Source: Hyphomonadaceae bacterium UBA2389 (GTDB taxonomy: Bacteria; Pseudomonadota; Alphaproteobacteria; Caulobacterales; Aquidulcibacteraceae). Taken from it: a stretch of DNA of 40,902 nucleotides. The position numbers were made by a program, and so were the translations under genes. This document shows positions 9,942 to 17,685 of the stretch, one piece after another (positions within the stretch are counted from its first letter, which is position 1; every line of letters starts with the position of its first letter). The stretch lies in the NCBI GenBank assembly GCA_002343395.1, contig DDSN01000061.1, forward strand, positions 1 through 40,902, given 5' to 3'. The notes under the pieces were generated by a model. The model searched no databases. It was not told where the DNA came from and worked only from the letters and a program-made list of their open reading frames with translations.

Positions 9942-10925
9942 ATGACGACCGCTGACGATCTCCTCTCCCTCAAGCCCGACCGCCAAGTCTCCGCCCGCGA
10001 GTTTGGCGTCGAGAGCGACATGAAGGTCCCCGCCTTCAAGGCGAAGACCGAATACGTCCCCGAAATCGACGAGGCCTACCGTTTCGATCCGCAGACCACG
10101 CTCGCGATCCTGGCGGGCTTCGCCCACAATCGCCGCGTCATGGTGCAGGGCTACCACGGCACCGGCAAGTCGACCCATATCGAGCAGGTGGCCGCGCGGC
10201 TGAACTGGCCGTTGGTGCGCATCAACCTCGACAGCCACGTTTCTCGAATTGATCTCGTCGGCAAGGATGCGATCGTCCTGAAGGACGGCAAGCAGGTGAC
10301 GGAGTTCCGCGAAGGCATGTTGCCGTGGGCGCTGCAGCGCCCGGTGGCGATCTGCTTTGACGAGTACGACGCGGGCCGGCCTGATGTGATGTTCGTCATC
10401 CAGCGGGTGTTGGAAGCGAGCGGCAAGTTGACCTTGCTCGACCAGAACCGCGTCATCACCGCCAATCCGTATTTCCGCCTGTTCGCGACCACCAACACGA
10501 TCGGCCTAGGCGATACATCGGGTCTCTATCACGGCACGCAGCAGATCAACCAGGCGCAGATGGATCGCTGGTCGATCGTGGCGACGCTGAACTACCTCGA
10601 TCACGATGTCGAAGCCGAGATCGTCACCGCCAAGGCGCCGAGCTACAACAATCCCGAAGGCAAGCGCACGATCATGGCCATGGTGCGCGTGGCGGACATG
10701 ACCCGCAACGCCTTCATGAACGGCGATATCTCAACCGTGATGAGCCCGCGCACGGTGATCACCTGGGCTCAGAACGCCGAGATTTTCGGCGATGTGGGTT
10801 TAGCGTTCCGGATGACGTTCCTGAACAAGTGCGACGAACTGGAACGCCCCACGGTGGCGGAATTCTACCAACGCGCGTTTGGGGCGGATTTACCAGAGGC
10901 GGCGACACGGGTGAAAGTGGCTTAG
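9942..10925 (+). CDS. cobS: Cobaltochelatase subunit CobS (AAA+ ATPase)
   Basis: 327-aa AAA+ subunit of the aerobic cobaltochelatase CobNST, which inserts Co2+ into hydrogenobyrinate a,c-diamide during cobalamin synthesis. Walker A is GYHGTGKST (residues 70-78) and Walker B is ICFDEYDAG (D140, E141). The N-terminal FGVESDMKVPAF segment and the C-terminal KCDELERPTVAEFYQRAF are characteristic. CobS and CobT form stacked rings that drive CobN; no cobN lies in this window. CobT is normally immediately downstream, but here three minus-strand genes intervene. The stop overlaps the convergent gene by 4 bases. Confidence 0.96.
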   Translation: MTTADDLLSLKPDRQVSAREFGVESDMKVPAFKAKTEYVPEIDEAYRFDPQTTLAILAGFAHNRRVMVQGYHGTGKSTHIEQVAARLNWPLVRINLDSHVSRIDLVGKDAIVLKDGKQVTEFREGMLPWALQRPVAICFDEYDAGRPDVMFVIQRVLEASGKLTLLDQNRVITANPYFRLFATTNTIGLGDTSGLYHGTQQINQAQMDRWSIVATLNYLDHDVEAEIVTAKAPSYNNPEGKRTIMAMVRVADMTRNAFMNGDISTVMSPRTVITWAQNAEIFGDVGLAFRMTFLNKCDELERPTVAEFYQRAFGADLPEAATRVKVA

Positions 10926-11338
10926 GAGTGATCTTGATTCGGTGCAGGGCGAGGTCCGCGAAAGTAGATGACGGGCTTGGACACCGCTTCAAGATCGAGT
11001 TCGGCTCGAAGTGATGCTCTAAGATCGTACAAAAGAGGGTCCAACTTCGCCGATCCATGCTCGGCCATTTCAACGGCGAAGGTCCGTGCGAGCTCAACTT
11101 GTGTTGGCGAACCAAGGAGTTGGATGTCCGCTATGGCTGACTCAATGACCCTCCAATCCAGTTCGGGGTTGTTAGACCTGGTTTCCAGGCGTCGGTAAGC
11201 TTCCAACAGGTACTGCACTCGCAGCTTTCGTCGCTCGTTGGCGAGATCGCGGCGCGCGGAAAGTCTATGTCCGAGCCACCCGCCTACTAGTGCGATTGTG
11301 AGCGTTCCGAGAATTTGAAAGAAAAGTGCCCAGTTCAT
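10922..11338 (-). CDS. Small membrane-anchored protein of unknown function next to a toxin-antitoxin module
   Basis: About 138 aa: one N-terminal transmembrane helix (residues 3-20), a basic stretch (GHRLSARRDLANERRKLRVQ) and a helical cytoplasmic domain (LLEAYRRLETRSN, VIESAIADIQLLG). I recall similar short proteins scattered through proteobacteria in accessory regions, without assigned function. ATG 11338 is preferred over the GTG at 11347. It starts 2 bases after the vapC stop, so it is probably the third gene of that operon; its AT content is higher than that of the cob genes around it. It could be membrane cargo of the module. Confidence 0.72.
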   Translation of the reverse strand: MNWALFFQILGTLTIALVGGWLGHRLSARRDLANERRKLRVQYLLEAYRRLETRSNNPELDWRVIESAIADIQLLGSPTQVELARTFAVEMAEHGSAKLDPLLYDLRASLRAELDLEAVSKPVIYFRGPRPAPNQDHS

Positions 11339-11340
11339 AG

Positions 11341-11730
11341 TCACCACACCCGCCGCGCGCCCAACGCGCTCAGCTTCTCGTCATTGCTGACGATCGCCAT
11401 GTCCTCGACGATCGCTTGCGCGGCGAGCAGGCGGTCGAACGGATCGCCGTGTTCGTCGGCGAGTTCGCCAGCGCGGCGGCCATGCTCAAGTATGACCGGC
11501 AGGGGCAGGAAGCCGCGCTCCGCCATATCTTCCTCCAGCCGCATGAGGAGCGACCCGACCTTCGGCAGATCGCCCGTCCGGTGCTTGTAGGTCATCTCAT
11601 AAACTGACACCGCGCTGACATAGATTGTGGCCGCACGGGCTTCGACCGCCCTGCGCGCGCGCATCGACACCCGCTTGCTGTCGCCCAGCGCCCACCAAAT
11701 GTAAGTATGCGTGTCGAGCAGCAGCCTCAC
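11341..11730 (-). CDS. vapC: VapC-type PIN-domain toxin
   Basis: 129-aa PIN-domain ribonuclease toxin. The acidic Mg2+-binding set is visible: D6 in LLLDTHTYIWW, the Glu in SVYEMTYKH, the Asp in GDPFDRLLAAQA and the Asp in IVSNDEKL. Relatives cut tRNA or rRNA and arrest growth. This subclass, with DTHTYIWWA and DPFDRLLAAQA, normally pairs with Phd/YefM antitoxins. It starts with GTG overlapping the antitoxin stop (GTGA), so the two are translationally coupled. Confidence 0.92.
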   Translation of the reverse strand: MRLLLDTHTYIWWALGDSKRVSMRARRAVEARAATIYVSAVSVYEMTYKHRTGDLPKVGSLLMRLEEDMAERGFLPLPVILEHGRRAGELADEHGDPFDRLLAAQAIVEDMAIVSNDEKLSALGARRVW

Positions 11731-11987
11731 GCCTTCTGAACCGGCTTCTTTGTCGGCTTCAGCAGCATGCTCGGCGGCAATGGGTTGAAGAAGCGATCAT
11801 CCCACTCGATAATCCCCTTGAGATTGCCAAACCCCCGGTTCGGCAGCATTTTTTTCGTATCGTTCGCCGCCACCAGCTTCGCCACTTCTTTGTCGCCGCG
11901 GCAAATGATGATCTCCTCGCCCGCCTCGACTTTGGCGATGAGTTTAGAGAGATTGGTCTTGGCCTCGTGGATTTTCACCTTGGTCAT
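11727..11987 (-). CDS. Phd/YefM-family antitoxin
   Basis: 86-aa antitoxin. The N-terminal Phd/YefM DNA-binding fold is clear (KIHEAKTNLSKLIAKVEAGE, then EIIICRGDKEVAKLV) and a Phe/Pro-rich C-terminal tail presumably wraps the toxin. ATG 11987 is the likely start; a TTG three codons upstream is less likely. The promoter (11995-12022) puts the transcription start at or next to this ATG, so the mRNA may be leaderless. The toxin gene overlaps its stop. Confidence 0.9.
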   Translation of the reverse strand: MTKVKIHEAKTNLSKLIAKVEAGEEIIICRGDKEVAKLVAANDTKKMLPNRGFGNLKGIIEWDDRFFNPLPPSMLLKPTKKPVQKA

Positions 11988-11994
11988 CGCCCTC

Positions 11995-12022
11995 AATTTA
12001 GCTAAGCAGGTTAGCTAAGTCA
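11995..12022 (-). promoter_or_regulatory. Antitoxin promoter with paired palindromic operators
   Basis: On the minus strand, TTGACT (12017-12022) and TAAATT (11995-12000) are separated by 17 bases, a good sigma-70-type promoter. It is overlapped by two copies of the palindrome TTAGCTAA (11998-12005 and 12011-12018), 13 bases centre to centre. Autorepression by the antitoxin or the toxin-antitoxin complex is the expected use. The distance to ATG 11987 leaves essentially no leader. Confidence 0.72.
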
Positions 12023-12032
12023 ACGAAACGCA

Positions 12033-13907
12033 ATGTCCGCCCGCGAAACCCCGTCCGAACTGTTCAAGCGCTCGCTGGCGCAGACGACACGCGCGCTGGC
12101 CGGCGCCGAGGAGGAGCTGGAGGTCGCGTTCGGCGCCGAGGGGCCGCGGCTCTCGGCGGGCAAGATCGTGCTGCCGCATCCGCCGCGCGTGATCTCCGAT
12201 CCCGAAGCAGAGCGCATGCGCGGCCAGGCCGACGCGATGGCGCTGCGGCTCGCGCATCACAACGAGCGCGAACACGCGCGCATGCGTCCCGGCCATCCGG
12301 ACGCGCGCGCGGTGTTCGACGCGGTGGAGGAGATGCGCATCCAGTCGCTTGGCGCGAACGCCATGAAGGGCGTCGCCGCCAATCTCACCGCCGCGTTGAC
12401 CGATGCGCTGGAGCGTAAGGGCGCGGCGCGCATGCAAACGCGCGACAGCGCGCCGCTTTCGGAAGCCGTCGCGCTCATGGTGCGCGAACGGTTGACCGGC
12501 GCGCCGCCGCCGCCGAACGCCAAGGCGTTGGTCGATTCATGGCGCAAGGATATCGAGCGCGACGCCGGCGGCGCCTTGGACAAGCTCGCGGCGGTGGCCG
12601 CGGATCAGCATGCATTCGCCGAGCAGATGCGCGCGGTGCTGAGCGATCTTGGCATCGGCGACGAACGTGGGCGAGACGACGAGGACGACGATCGCAGCGA
12701 GGCGACGAACGAGGAGCCGCCGCCGCAGGCGGACAATGCCGAGGGTCAGGACGAGGAAGAGGAGCAAGAAGTTCCCGCCGACCTTGAAATGGTTGAAAGC
12801 GATGTCGACGCTGACAACGAACGCACCATGTCGGTCGATATGGACGATGACTCCGACGATCTGGACGAATCCGAGGAAGACGAACCCGGCGAGAAGCCGA
12901 TCAAACCAAGGACACGCGACGAGACGGATGACCCCAACGCCGGCTACAAGGTGTTCACGCGCGCCCATGACGAAGTGATCGCCGCCGAGGACCTGTGCGA
13001 TGGCGAGGAGCTCTCGCGCCTGCGGACGTATCTCGATCAGCAACTGAAGCCGCTGCAAAGCGTGGTCGGGCGCCTGGCCAACCGGTTGCAGCGGCGTCTG
13101 CTTGCGAAGCAGAACCGCTCGTGGAGTTTCGACCTCGAAGAGGGCATTCTCGACACCGCGCGCCTGACGCGGGTGATCATCGATCCCATGGCGGCGCTTT
13201 CGTTCAAACAGGAAGACGATATGCCGTTCAAGGATACGGTGGTGTCGCTGCTTCTGGACAATTCCGGCTCGATGCGGGGGCGCCCCATCATGGTCGCGGC
13301 CTTGTGCGCCGACATCCTGGCGCGCACGCTGGAGCGCTGCGGCGTGAAAGTCGAAATCCTCGGCTTCACCACGCGTGCTTGGAAGGGGGGCGAGGCGAAA
13401 CAGAAATGGCTGGAGGCGGGCCGTCCGCCGCAACCGGGCCGGCTCAACGACTTGCGCCACGTCGTCTACAAGGCGGCGGACGCGCCGTGGCGGCGCTCGC
13501 GGAAGAATCTCGGCCTTATGATGCGCGAGGGCCTGCTCAAGGAAAACATCGACGGCGAAGCGCTGCTTTGGGCGCATGACCGTCTGCTGGCGCGTTCCGA
13601 GCAGCGGCAAATTCTCATGGTGATTTCCGATGGCGCGCCGGTGGATGATTCCACGCTTTCGGCCAATCCCGGCAACTACCTCGAGCGCCACCTGCGCAAC
13701 GTGATCCACTGGATCGAAACGCGCTCGCCGGTCGAACTCATCGCGATCGGCATCGGCCACGATGTGACGCGCTACTACCGTCGCGCGGTCACGATCACCG
13801 ACACCGAGCAGCTTGGCGGCGCGATGATCGAAAAGCTTGCGGAACTCTTCGACGAACCGGCGCATGCCGCCGCGCCGGTGCGGGCGCCGCGCCGAAGGGC
13901 GGCCTAA
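12033..13907 (+). CDS. cobT: Cobaltochelatase subunit CobT
   Basis: 624-aa partner of CobS in the CobNST cobaltochelatase. Three parts are visible: an N-terminal helical domain; a very acidic low-complexity linker around residues 205-300 (runs of Asp/Glu including DDEDDDRSEA and EEEEQEVPADLEM); and a C-terminal von Willebrand A domain with the MIDAS motif DNSGSMRG near residue 408. The VWA domain coordinates a metal and probably contacts CobN. The gene starts only 14 bases beyond the divergent antitoxin operators. Its stop overlaps the next ATG (TAATG). A long minus-strand frame through the VWA half is a shadow. Confidence 0.96.
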   Translation: MSARETPSELFKRSLAQTTRALAGAEEELEVAFGAEGPRLSAGKIVLPHPPRVISDPEAERMRGQADAMALRLAHHNEREHARMRPGHPDARAVFDAVEEMRIQSLGANAMKGVAANLTAALTDALERKGAARMQTRDSAPLSEAVALMVRERLTGAPPPPNAKALVDSWRKDIERDAGGALDKLAAVAADQHAFAEQMRAVLSDLGIGDERGRDDEDDDRSEATNEEPPPQADNAEGQDEEEEQEVPADLEMVESDVDADNERTMSVDMDDDSDDLDESEEDEPGEKPIKPRTRDETDDPNAGYKVFTRAHDEVIAAEDLCDGEELSRLRTYLDQQLKPLQSVVGRLANRLQRRLLAKQNRSWSFDLEEGILDTARLTRVIIDPMAALSFKQEDDMPFKDTVVSLLLDNSGSMRGRPIMVAALCADILARTLERCGVKVEILGFTTRAWKGGEAKQKWLEAGRPPQPGRLNDLRHVVYKAADAPWRRSRKNLGLMMREGLLKENIDGEALLWAHDRLLARSEQRQILMVISDGAPVDDSTLSANPGNYLERHLRNVIHWIETRSPVELIAIGIGHDVTRYYRRAVTITDTEQLGGAMIEKLAELFDEPAHAAAPVRAPRRRAA

Positions 13908-14887
13908 TGCGCTGGAGATCGCTTCTTTGCGCGGTGGCGCTGGCGGCGTGCGGTCCCTCAGCCGCGGACGCGCCCATCGCCGAGCAGTGGCGCGCCGTGA
14001 CGTTGACGGCGACGCCCGTCGATTTCGGCGCCGAGCGCATCGGCGCGTTGCGCTTTCGCGGCGGACTTCACCTCGCGGCCGACAACCACGATCTGTTTGG
14101 CGGTTTATCCGGGCTCGATGTCTTGGAAGATGGCCGCCTGATCGCTGTAAGCGATTACGGCGAGTGGTTCGAAGCGACCTTGGTTTTGGCCGACGACGGC
14201 GCGTTGGTAGGCGTCGCCGACGCGCGGGCCGCGCTCTTGCGCGATGAACGCGGCGAACCGTTTGAGGACAAAGCGGCGGGCGATTCCGAAGGGTTGACGC
14301 AGCTTCCCGACGGGCGCTTCGCCGTGAGCTTCGAGCAAACGCAAACAATCCGCATCTACGACTTGAATCGCGATGGCCCATTTGGCGTTGCGCAAGCGGG
14401 CCCACGCCTGGCCCGGACGCAATCGCTTCCAGACAATGTTGGCCTTGAAGCGCTCGCGGTTACCAGCGAGGGCGCGCTGCTGGTCGGCGCCGAGGGCGGC
14501 GGACGGCGTACGACGCCGCTCTGGATCGCGCCAATCACGGCGGCGGCGCCGGTCGCGCGCGCGACCCGCTATCGGCCCGCGTCGGGCTACTCGCTCACGT
14601 CGCTTGATCGTTTGCCGAGCGGCGGCTTTGTCGCGCTTGAGCGTTTTTTCGCGCCCGTCCTCGGCGCGCGCGCGCGCATTACGCGCTTTTCGGAGGACGC
14701 GCTCGGCGGCGAAGAAATCTCGGCCGAGGAACTCGCGCTGATCTCGCCGCCGCTTACGCTCGACAATTTCGAAGGCGTCGCGGCCGTTCGCATGAGCGAC
14801 GGCGTGACGCGACTCTACATCGTCTCCGACGACAATTTCAGCGATCGTCAGCGCACGCTGCTGCTGGCGTTCGATATCGTCGAGTAG
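13907..14887 (+). CDS. Esterase-like lipoprotein of the phytase-like family
   Basis: 326-aa predicted lipoprotein: the signal peptide ends in LAAC (about Cys15). The mature part matches the esterase-like activity of phytase family, a beta-propeller-like fold seen in GLSGLDVLEDGRLIAVSDYGEWFEA, GDSEGLTQLPDGRFAVSFE, and LDNFEGVAAVRMSDGVTRLYIVSDDNF. The substrate is not known; phosphate-ester or ester hydrolysis is a family-level guess. It is coupled to cobT by TAATG overlap, which recurs in alphaproteobacteria although no link to cobalamin is established. Confidence 0.85.
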   Translation: MRWRSLLCAVALAACGPSAADAPIAEQWRAVTLTATPVDFGAERIGALRFRGGLHLAADNHDLFGGLSGLDVLEDGRLIAVSDYGEWFEATLVLADDGALVGVADARAALLRDERGEPFEDKAAGDSEGLTQLPDGRFAVSFEQTQTIRIYDLNRDGPFGVAQAGPRLARTQSLPDNVGLEALAVTSEGALLVGAEGGGRRTTPLWIAPITAAAPVARATRYRPASGYSLTSLDRLPSGGFVALERFFAPVLGARARITRFSEDALGGEEISAEELALISPPLTLDNFEGVAAVRMSDGVTRLYIVSDDNFSDRQRTLLLAFDIVE

Positions 14888-14901
14888 ACGCTGAGGGCGC
14901 G

Positions 14902-15642
14902 ATGTCTCAAGCGGCGTATGATGCTATCGGAGAGGGCTATGCGCGGCGCCGGCGCGCGGACCCGCGCCTTGCGGCCGCCATTCATGCGGTGCTCGGCGAT
15001 GCGCGGAGCGTGATCAATGTCGGCGCCGGCGCCGGTTCCTATGAGCCCGCCGACAAGCAGGTGTTGGCGGTCGAACCGTCGGCGTTGATGATCGGCCAAC
15101 GCCCGCGCGGCGCGGCGCCTTGCGTGCAAGCGAGCGCCGAGCGGCTGCCGTTCGCAACAGCGGCGTCCGACGCGGTCATGGCGGTGTTGACGATCCATCA
15201 TTGGTCGGACTGGCGCGCGGGGCTGCGCGAAATGCGCCGAGTGGCGCGCCGACGCGTCGTGCTCCTCACCTTTGACGCCGAGGTGTCGGACTTTTGGCTC
15301 ATGCGCGACTATTTTCCGGAACTTATCGCGCTCGATCGCCAGATCATGCCCAAGCTGACCGATTTGGCGGCGGAACTCGGAGCATTTGCCGCCAGTCCGG
15401 CGCCGATTCCGCATGACTGCATCGACGGATTTCTTGGCGCCTATTGGCGCCGGCCCGACGTGTATCTCGATCCGGTCGCGCGCCGATCGATGTCGTCTTT
15501 CGCCCGGGTCAACGGTGAAGAGGGGCTGAAAAGGTTGAAGGCCGATCTGGAGGATGGTTCATGGCGCGCACGATACGCGCACCTTCTCGAGTTAAGCGCC
15601 CTTGATGTTGGCTATCGTTTGCTCGTGTGGGATTTCGCTTGA
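14902..15642 (+). CDS. Class I SAM-dependent methyltransferase
   Basis: 246-aa Rossmann-fold methyltransferase of the UbiE/Methyltransf_11 type. Motif I is VINVGAGAGSYEP (about residues 37-49), followed by the acidic strand end LAVEPSALM, the motif LPFATAASDAVMAVLTIHHW and EMRRVARRRVVLLTFD. The opening AYDAIGEGYARRRRADPRL is typical of a subgroup annotated only as methyltransferase. The substrate cannot be assigned. It lies 14 bases after the esterase-like gene and converges on the TauE/SafE gene 4 bases away. Confidence 0.85.
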   Translation: MSQAAYDAIGEGYARRRRADPRLAAAIHAVLGDARSVINVGAGAGSYEPADKQVLAVEPSALMIGQRPRGAAPCVQASAERLPFATAASDAVMAVLTIHHWSDWRAGLREMRRVARRRVVLLTFDAEVSDFWLMRDYFPELIALDRQIMPKLTDLAAELGAFAASPAPIPHDCIDGFLGAYWRRPDVYLDPVARRSMSSFARVNGEEGLKRLKADLEDGSWRARYAHLLELSALDVGYRLLVWDFA

Positions 15643-15646
15643 GGGC

Positions 15647-16417
15647 TCAGCCGATCAGGCTGCGCCACAGCATGTAAGCGGCGGTGGCGAACACAATGCC
15701 GGCGAACACGCGCTGAAGCAGGCCCTTTTGCGCCGCCAGACGCGAAGCGATCGCCGCCCCGATAAGGCCGCCCGCGATGCCGCCGGCGATGAACAAACCC
15801 GCCACGCGCCAATCCACTAAGCCGTCCATGGCGTAGGCGGCGGCGGTGGTCGCGCCGAACGCGCCAACAGAGAACAGGGAGGAACCGACGGCGTGCAGCA
15901 TCGTCATGCCGCTTGCGGCGATGAGGCCGGGAACAATTAGAAATCCGCCGCCAATGCCGAAGAACCCGGAAACGAGGCCGACAATCAGGCCCGCGGTCAA
16001 AATGAGCGGCGCGTTCTTCGCCGTCAGACGAACATCAGGGTTTCCCTCGTCGCGACGCGGCATCAGCATGCGTACGCCGACGGCGATCATGAGCAACGCG
16101 AACAGGGGAAGCAGAACCGCGGCGTCGGTCAGCTTGCCAATGCTGGCGCCGATGGCCGCGCCAACAACGCCGGCGACAGCGAAAGCGATGGCGCAGGGCC
16201 ATTTCACGTTGCCGCGTCGGGAGTGCGTGATCAGATTCGCGAAGGCGTTGACGGAGACCGCCACGGCGCTTGTGCCGATAGCCATGTGCGGATTCGCCAT
16301 GCCGACGACATAGAGCAGCGCCGGCGTGGCCAGGATGGAACCGCCGCCGCCGATGAGCGCGAGCACAAGCCCAACCGCGGCGCCGCTCAACACCGAGAGG
16401 ATATCTTCAAGCACCAT
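15647..16417 (-). CDS. TauE/SafE-family sulfite/organosulfonate exporter
   Basis: 256-aa inner-membrane protein with about eight transmembrane helices. Two TauE/SafE repeats are visible as GLVLALIGGGGSILATPALLY and GLVSGFFGIGGGFLIVPGLI. The family exports sulfite, sulfoacetate and related anions. ATG 16417 is preferred to the adjacent GTG. It is divergent from a persulfide-dioxygenase-like hydrolase. In rhizobia and Xanthomonadales an equivalent pair under the ArsR repressor BigR oxidises sulfide-derived persulfides and exports the resulting sulfite, so a sulfide-detoxification role is inferred. Confidence 0.88.
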   Translation of the reverse strand: MVLEDILSVLSGAAVGLVLALIGGGGSILATPALLYVVGMANPHMAIGTSAVAVSVNAFANLITHSRRGNVKWPCAIAFAVAGVVGAAIGASIGKLTDAAVLLPLFALLMIAVGVRMLMPRRDEGNPDVRLTAKNAPLILTAGLIVGLVSGFFGIGGGFLIVPGLIAASGMTMLHAVGSSLFSVGAFGATTAAAYAMDGLVDWRVAGLFIAGGIAGGLIGAAIASRLAAQKGLLQRVFAGIVFATAAYMLWRSLIG

Positions 16418-16455
16418 CACACGCGCCTCATACCGTCGCCACGCGGCTTGCCTGC

Positions 16456-16480
16456 TATATATTAGTTGACGCTAAAATAA
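16456..16480. promoter_or_regulatory. AT-rich imperfect palindrome between tauE/safE and the persulfide-dioxygenase-like gene
   Basis: The sequence TATATATTAG-TTGACG-CTAAAATAAT has TTAG and CTAA half sites around a 6-base centre in an otherwise GC-rich region. It sits in the 118-base divergent intergenic space 39 bases from the exporter ATG and 55 bases from the hydrolase ATG. TTGACG may double as a -35 for the plus-strand gene. By analogy with BigR/SqrR-type ArsR repressors of sulfide genes it may be their operator; no such regulator gene is in the window. Confidence 0.5.
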
Positions 16481-16535
16481 TAAACCCCCACATAGACGCC
16501 AGAATCACCCCGCTGGAATCAACACGGAGGAGCCT

Positions 16536-17402
16536 ATGCCTACTCGCCCCGAAGTGCGCGCGTTCTTTGACGAGCCCACCTTCACCGTCACGTATCTTGT
16601 CTGGGATGCGGCGAGCAGGAAAGCGGCGATCATCGACAGCGTACTGGACTTCGATCAGAAGTCGGGACGCACGAGCACGGCCAGCGCGCAAACCGTGTTG
16701 GACTTCGCCAAGGCCGAAGGGCTCAGCATTGAATGGATTTTGGAGACCCACGCCCACGCTGACCACCTTTCGGCCGCGCCGTTCCTGAAGCAGGCCACCG
16801 GCGCGAAAGTCGCGATCGGCGCCCACATCGACGCCGTTCAACGCGTGTTTAAGCGCGTGTTCAATCTGCCTGATCTCAAGGACGACGGCAGTCAGTTCGA
16901 TGTTCTCGTCGCCGATGGCGATCGATTGCCGCTCGGCCCTCTCTCGATCGAAGCGATGCACACGCCAGGCCACACGCCGGCGTGCGTGACCTATCGCATC
17001 GGCGACGCCGCCTTCGTCGGCGACACGATGTTCATGCCCGACTATGGAACGGCGCGGGCCGATTTCCCGGGCGGCGACGCGCGCACGCTTTATCGGTCGA
17101 TCAGACGTATTTTGGATTTGCCGCCAGAAACGCGGCTCTTCCTATGTCACGACTACAAAGCGCCGGGGCGCGACGCCTACGCATGGGAGACAACCGTCGC
17201 CAAGCAGCGCGCCGCGAATATGCATGTCCGCGATGGAGTAAGCGAAGATGAATTCGTCGCCATGCGCGAGGCGCGCGACAAAACGCTGGCGATGCCGGTG
17301 CTGATCTTGCCGTCGATCCAGGTCAATATTCGCGCGGGCGAGTTGCCGCCGCCGGAAGAAAACGGCGTGCGCTATCTGAAACTGCCGCTGAACGCGCTTT
17401 AG
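16536..17402 (+). CDS. blh: Persulfide-dioxygenase-like metallo-beta-lactamase hydrolase (Blh/ETHE1-like)
   Basis: 288-aa metallo-beta-lactamase-fold protein. The metal motif is THAHADHLSA (H72, H74, D76, H77), with further ligands in MHTPGHTPACV and VGDTMF and in LFLCHDY. The stretch DYGTARADFPGGDARTLYRSI is typical of Blh/persulfide dioxygenases, which oxidise glutathione persulfide to sulfite with one iron. The insert after residue 35 (DSVLDFDQKSGRTST) is also family-like. Ribosome site GGAGG precedes the ATG. It is divergent from the TauE/SafE exporter, consistent with producing sulfite that the exporter removes. Confidence 0.87.
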   Translation: MPTRPEVRAFFDEPTFTVTYLVWDAASRKAAIIDSVLDFDQKSGRTSTASAQTVLDFAKAEGLSIEWILETHAHADHLSAAPFLKQATGAKVAIGAHIDAVQRVFKRVFNLPDLKDDGSQFDVLVADGDRLPLGPLSIEAMHTPGHTPACVTYRIGDAAFVGDTMFMPDYGTARADFPGGDARTLYRSIRRILDLPPETRLFLCHDYKAPGRDAYAWETTVAKQRAANMHVRDGVSEDEFVAMREARDKTLAMPVLILPSIQVNIRAGELPPPEENGVRYLKLPLNAL

Positions 17403-17498
17403 GCCACGGCGGTTGTGGAGCCGGTCCACGGAGCGCTTGTCGCTTGAAGCAACGGCCGAACTCACGTAGCTTACGTCAACGTCAAGGAGCCGTGGACA

Positions 17499-17678
17499 AT
17501 GGCGGCGAAACGAGCGGCGAAGAAAGCGGGGCGCAAGTCTGTTCGCAAGGCTGCGAAAAGGGCCGCTCCGAAACGCGCAACCAAACATGTGCGCTCACGC
17601 GCGCGGCCTGAACGCGAGCTTGGAGATCTGCCGAGCGATGTGATGGAGCTGTCCGCTAAGCTCCGCTCGCTTTGGTGA
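17499..17678 (+). CDS. 59-aa histone-tail-like basic protein preceding a TIR-like gene
   Basis: Small open frame with a strong ribosome site (AAGGAG, 8 bases before ATG). Residues 1-38 are almost entirely Lys, Arg and Ala with AAKKAGRKSVRKAAKRAA, like histone H1/HU tails; residues 39-59 are different (ELGDLPSDVMELSAKLRSLW) and look like a short amphipathic helix. It ends 7 bases before the TIR-like gene, so the two are very likely cotranscribed. A nucleic-acid-binding role is suggested by composition only. It could be a chromatin-like protein, an antitoxin or partner of the next product, or an unstructured peptide. Confidence 0.6.
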   Translation: MAAKRAAKKAGRKSVRKAAKRAAPKRATKHVRSRARPERELGDLPSDVMELSAKLRSLW

Positions 17679-17685
17679 GCGCGCG

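Noticed and set aside
12537..14405. Long minus-strand open frame (622 codons)
   Set aside because: Complement of the cobT 3' half and the esterase-like gene; Arg-rich without recognisable domain.
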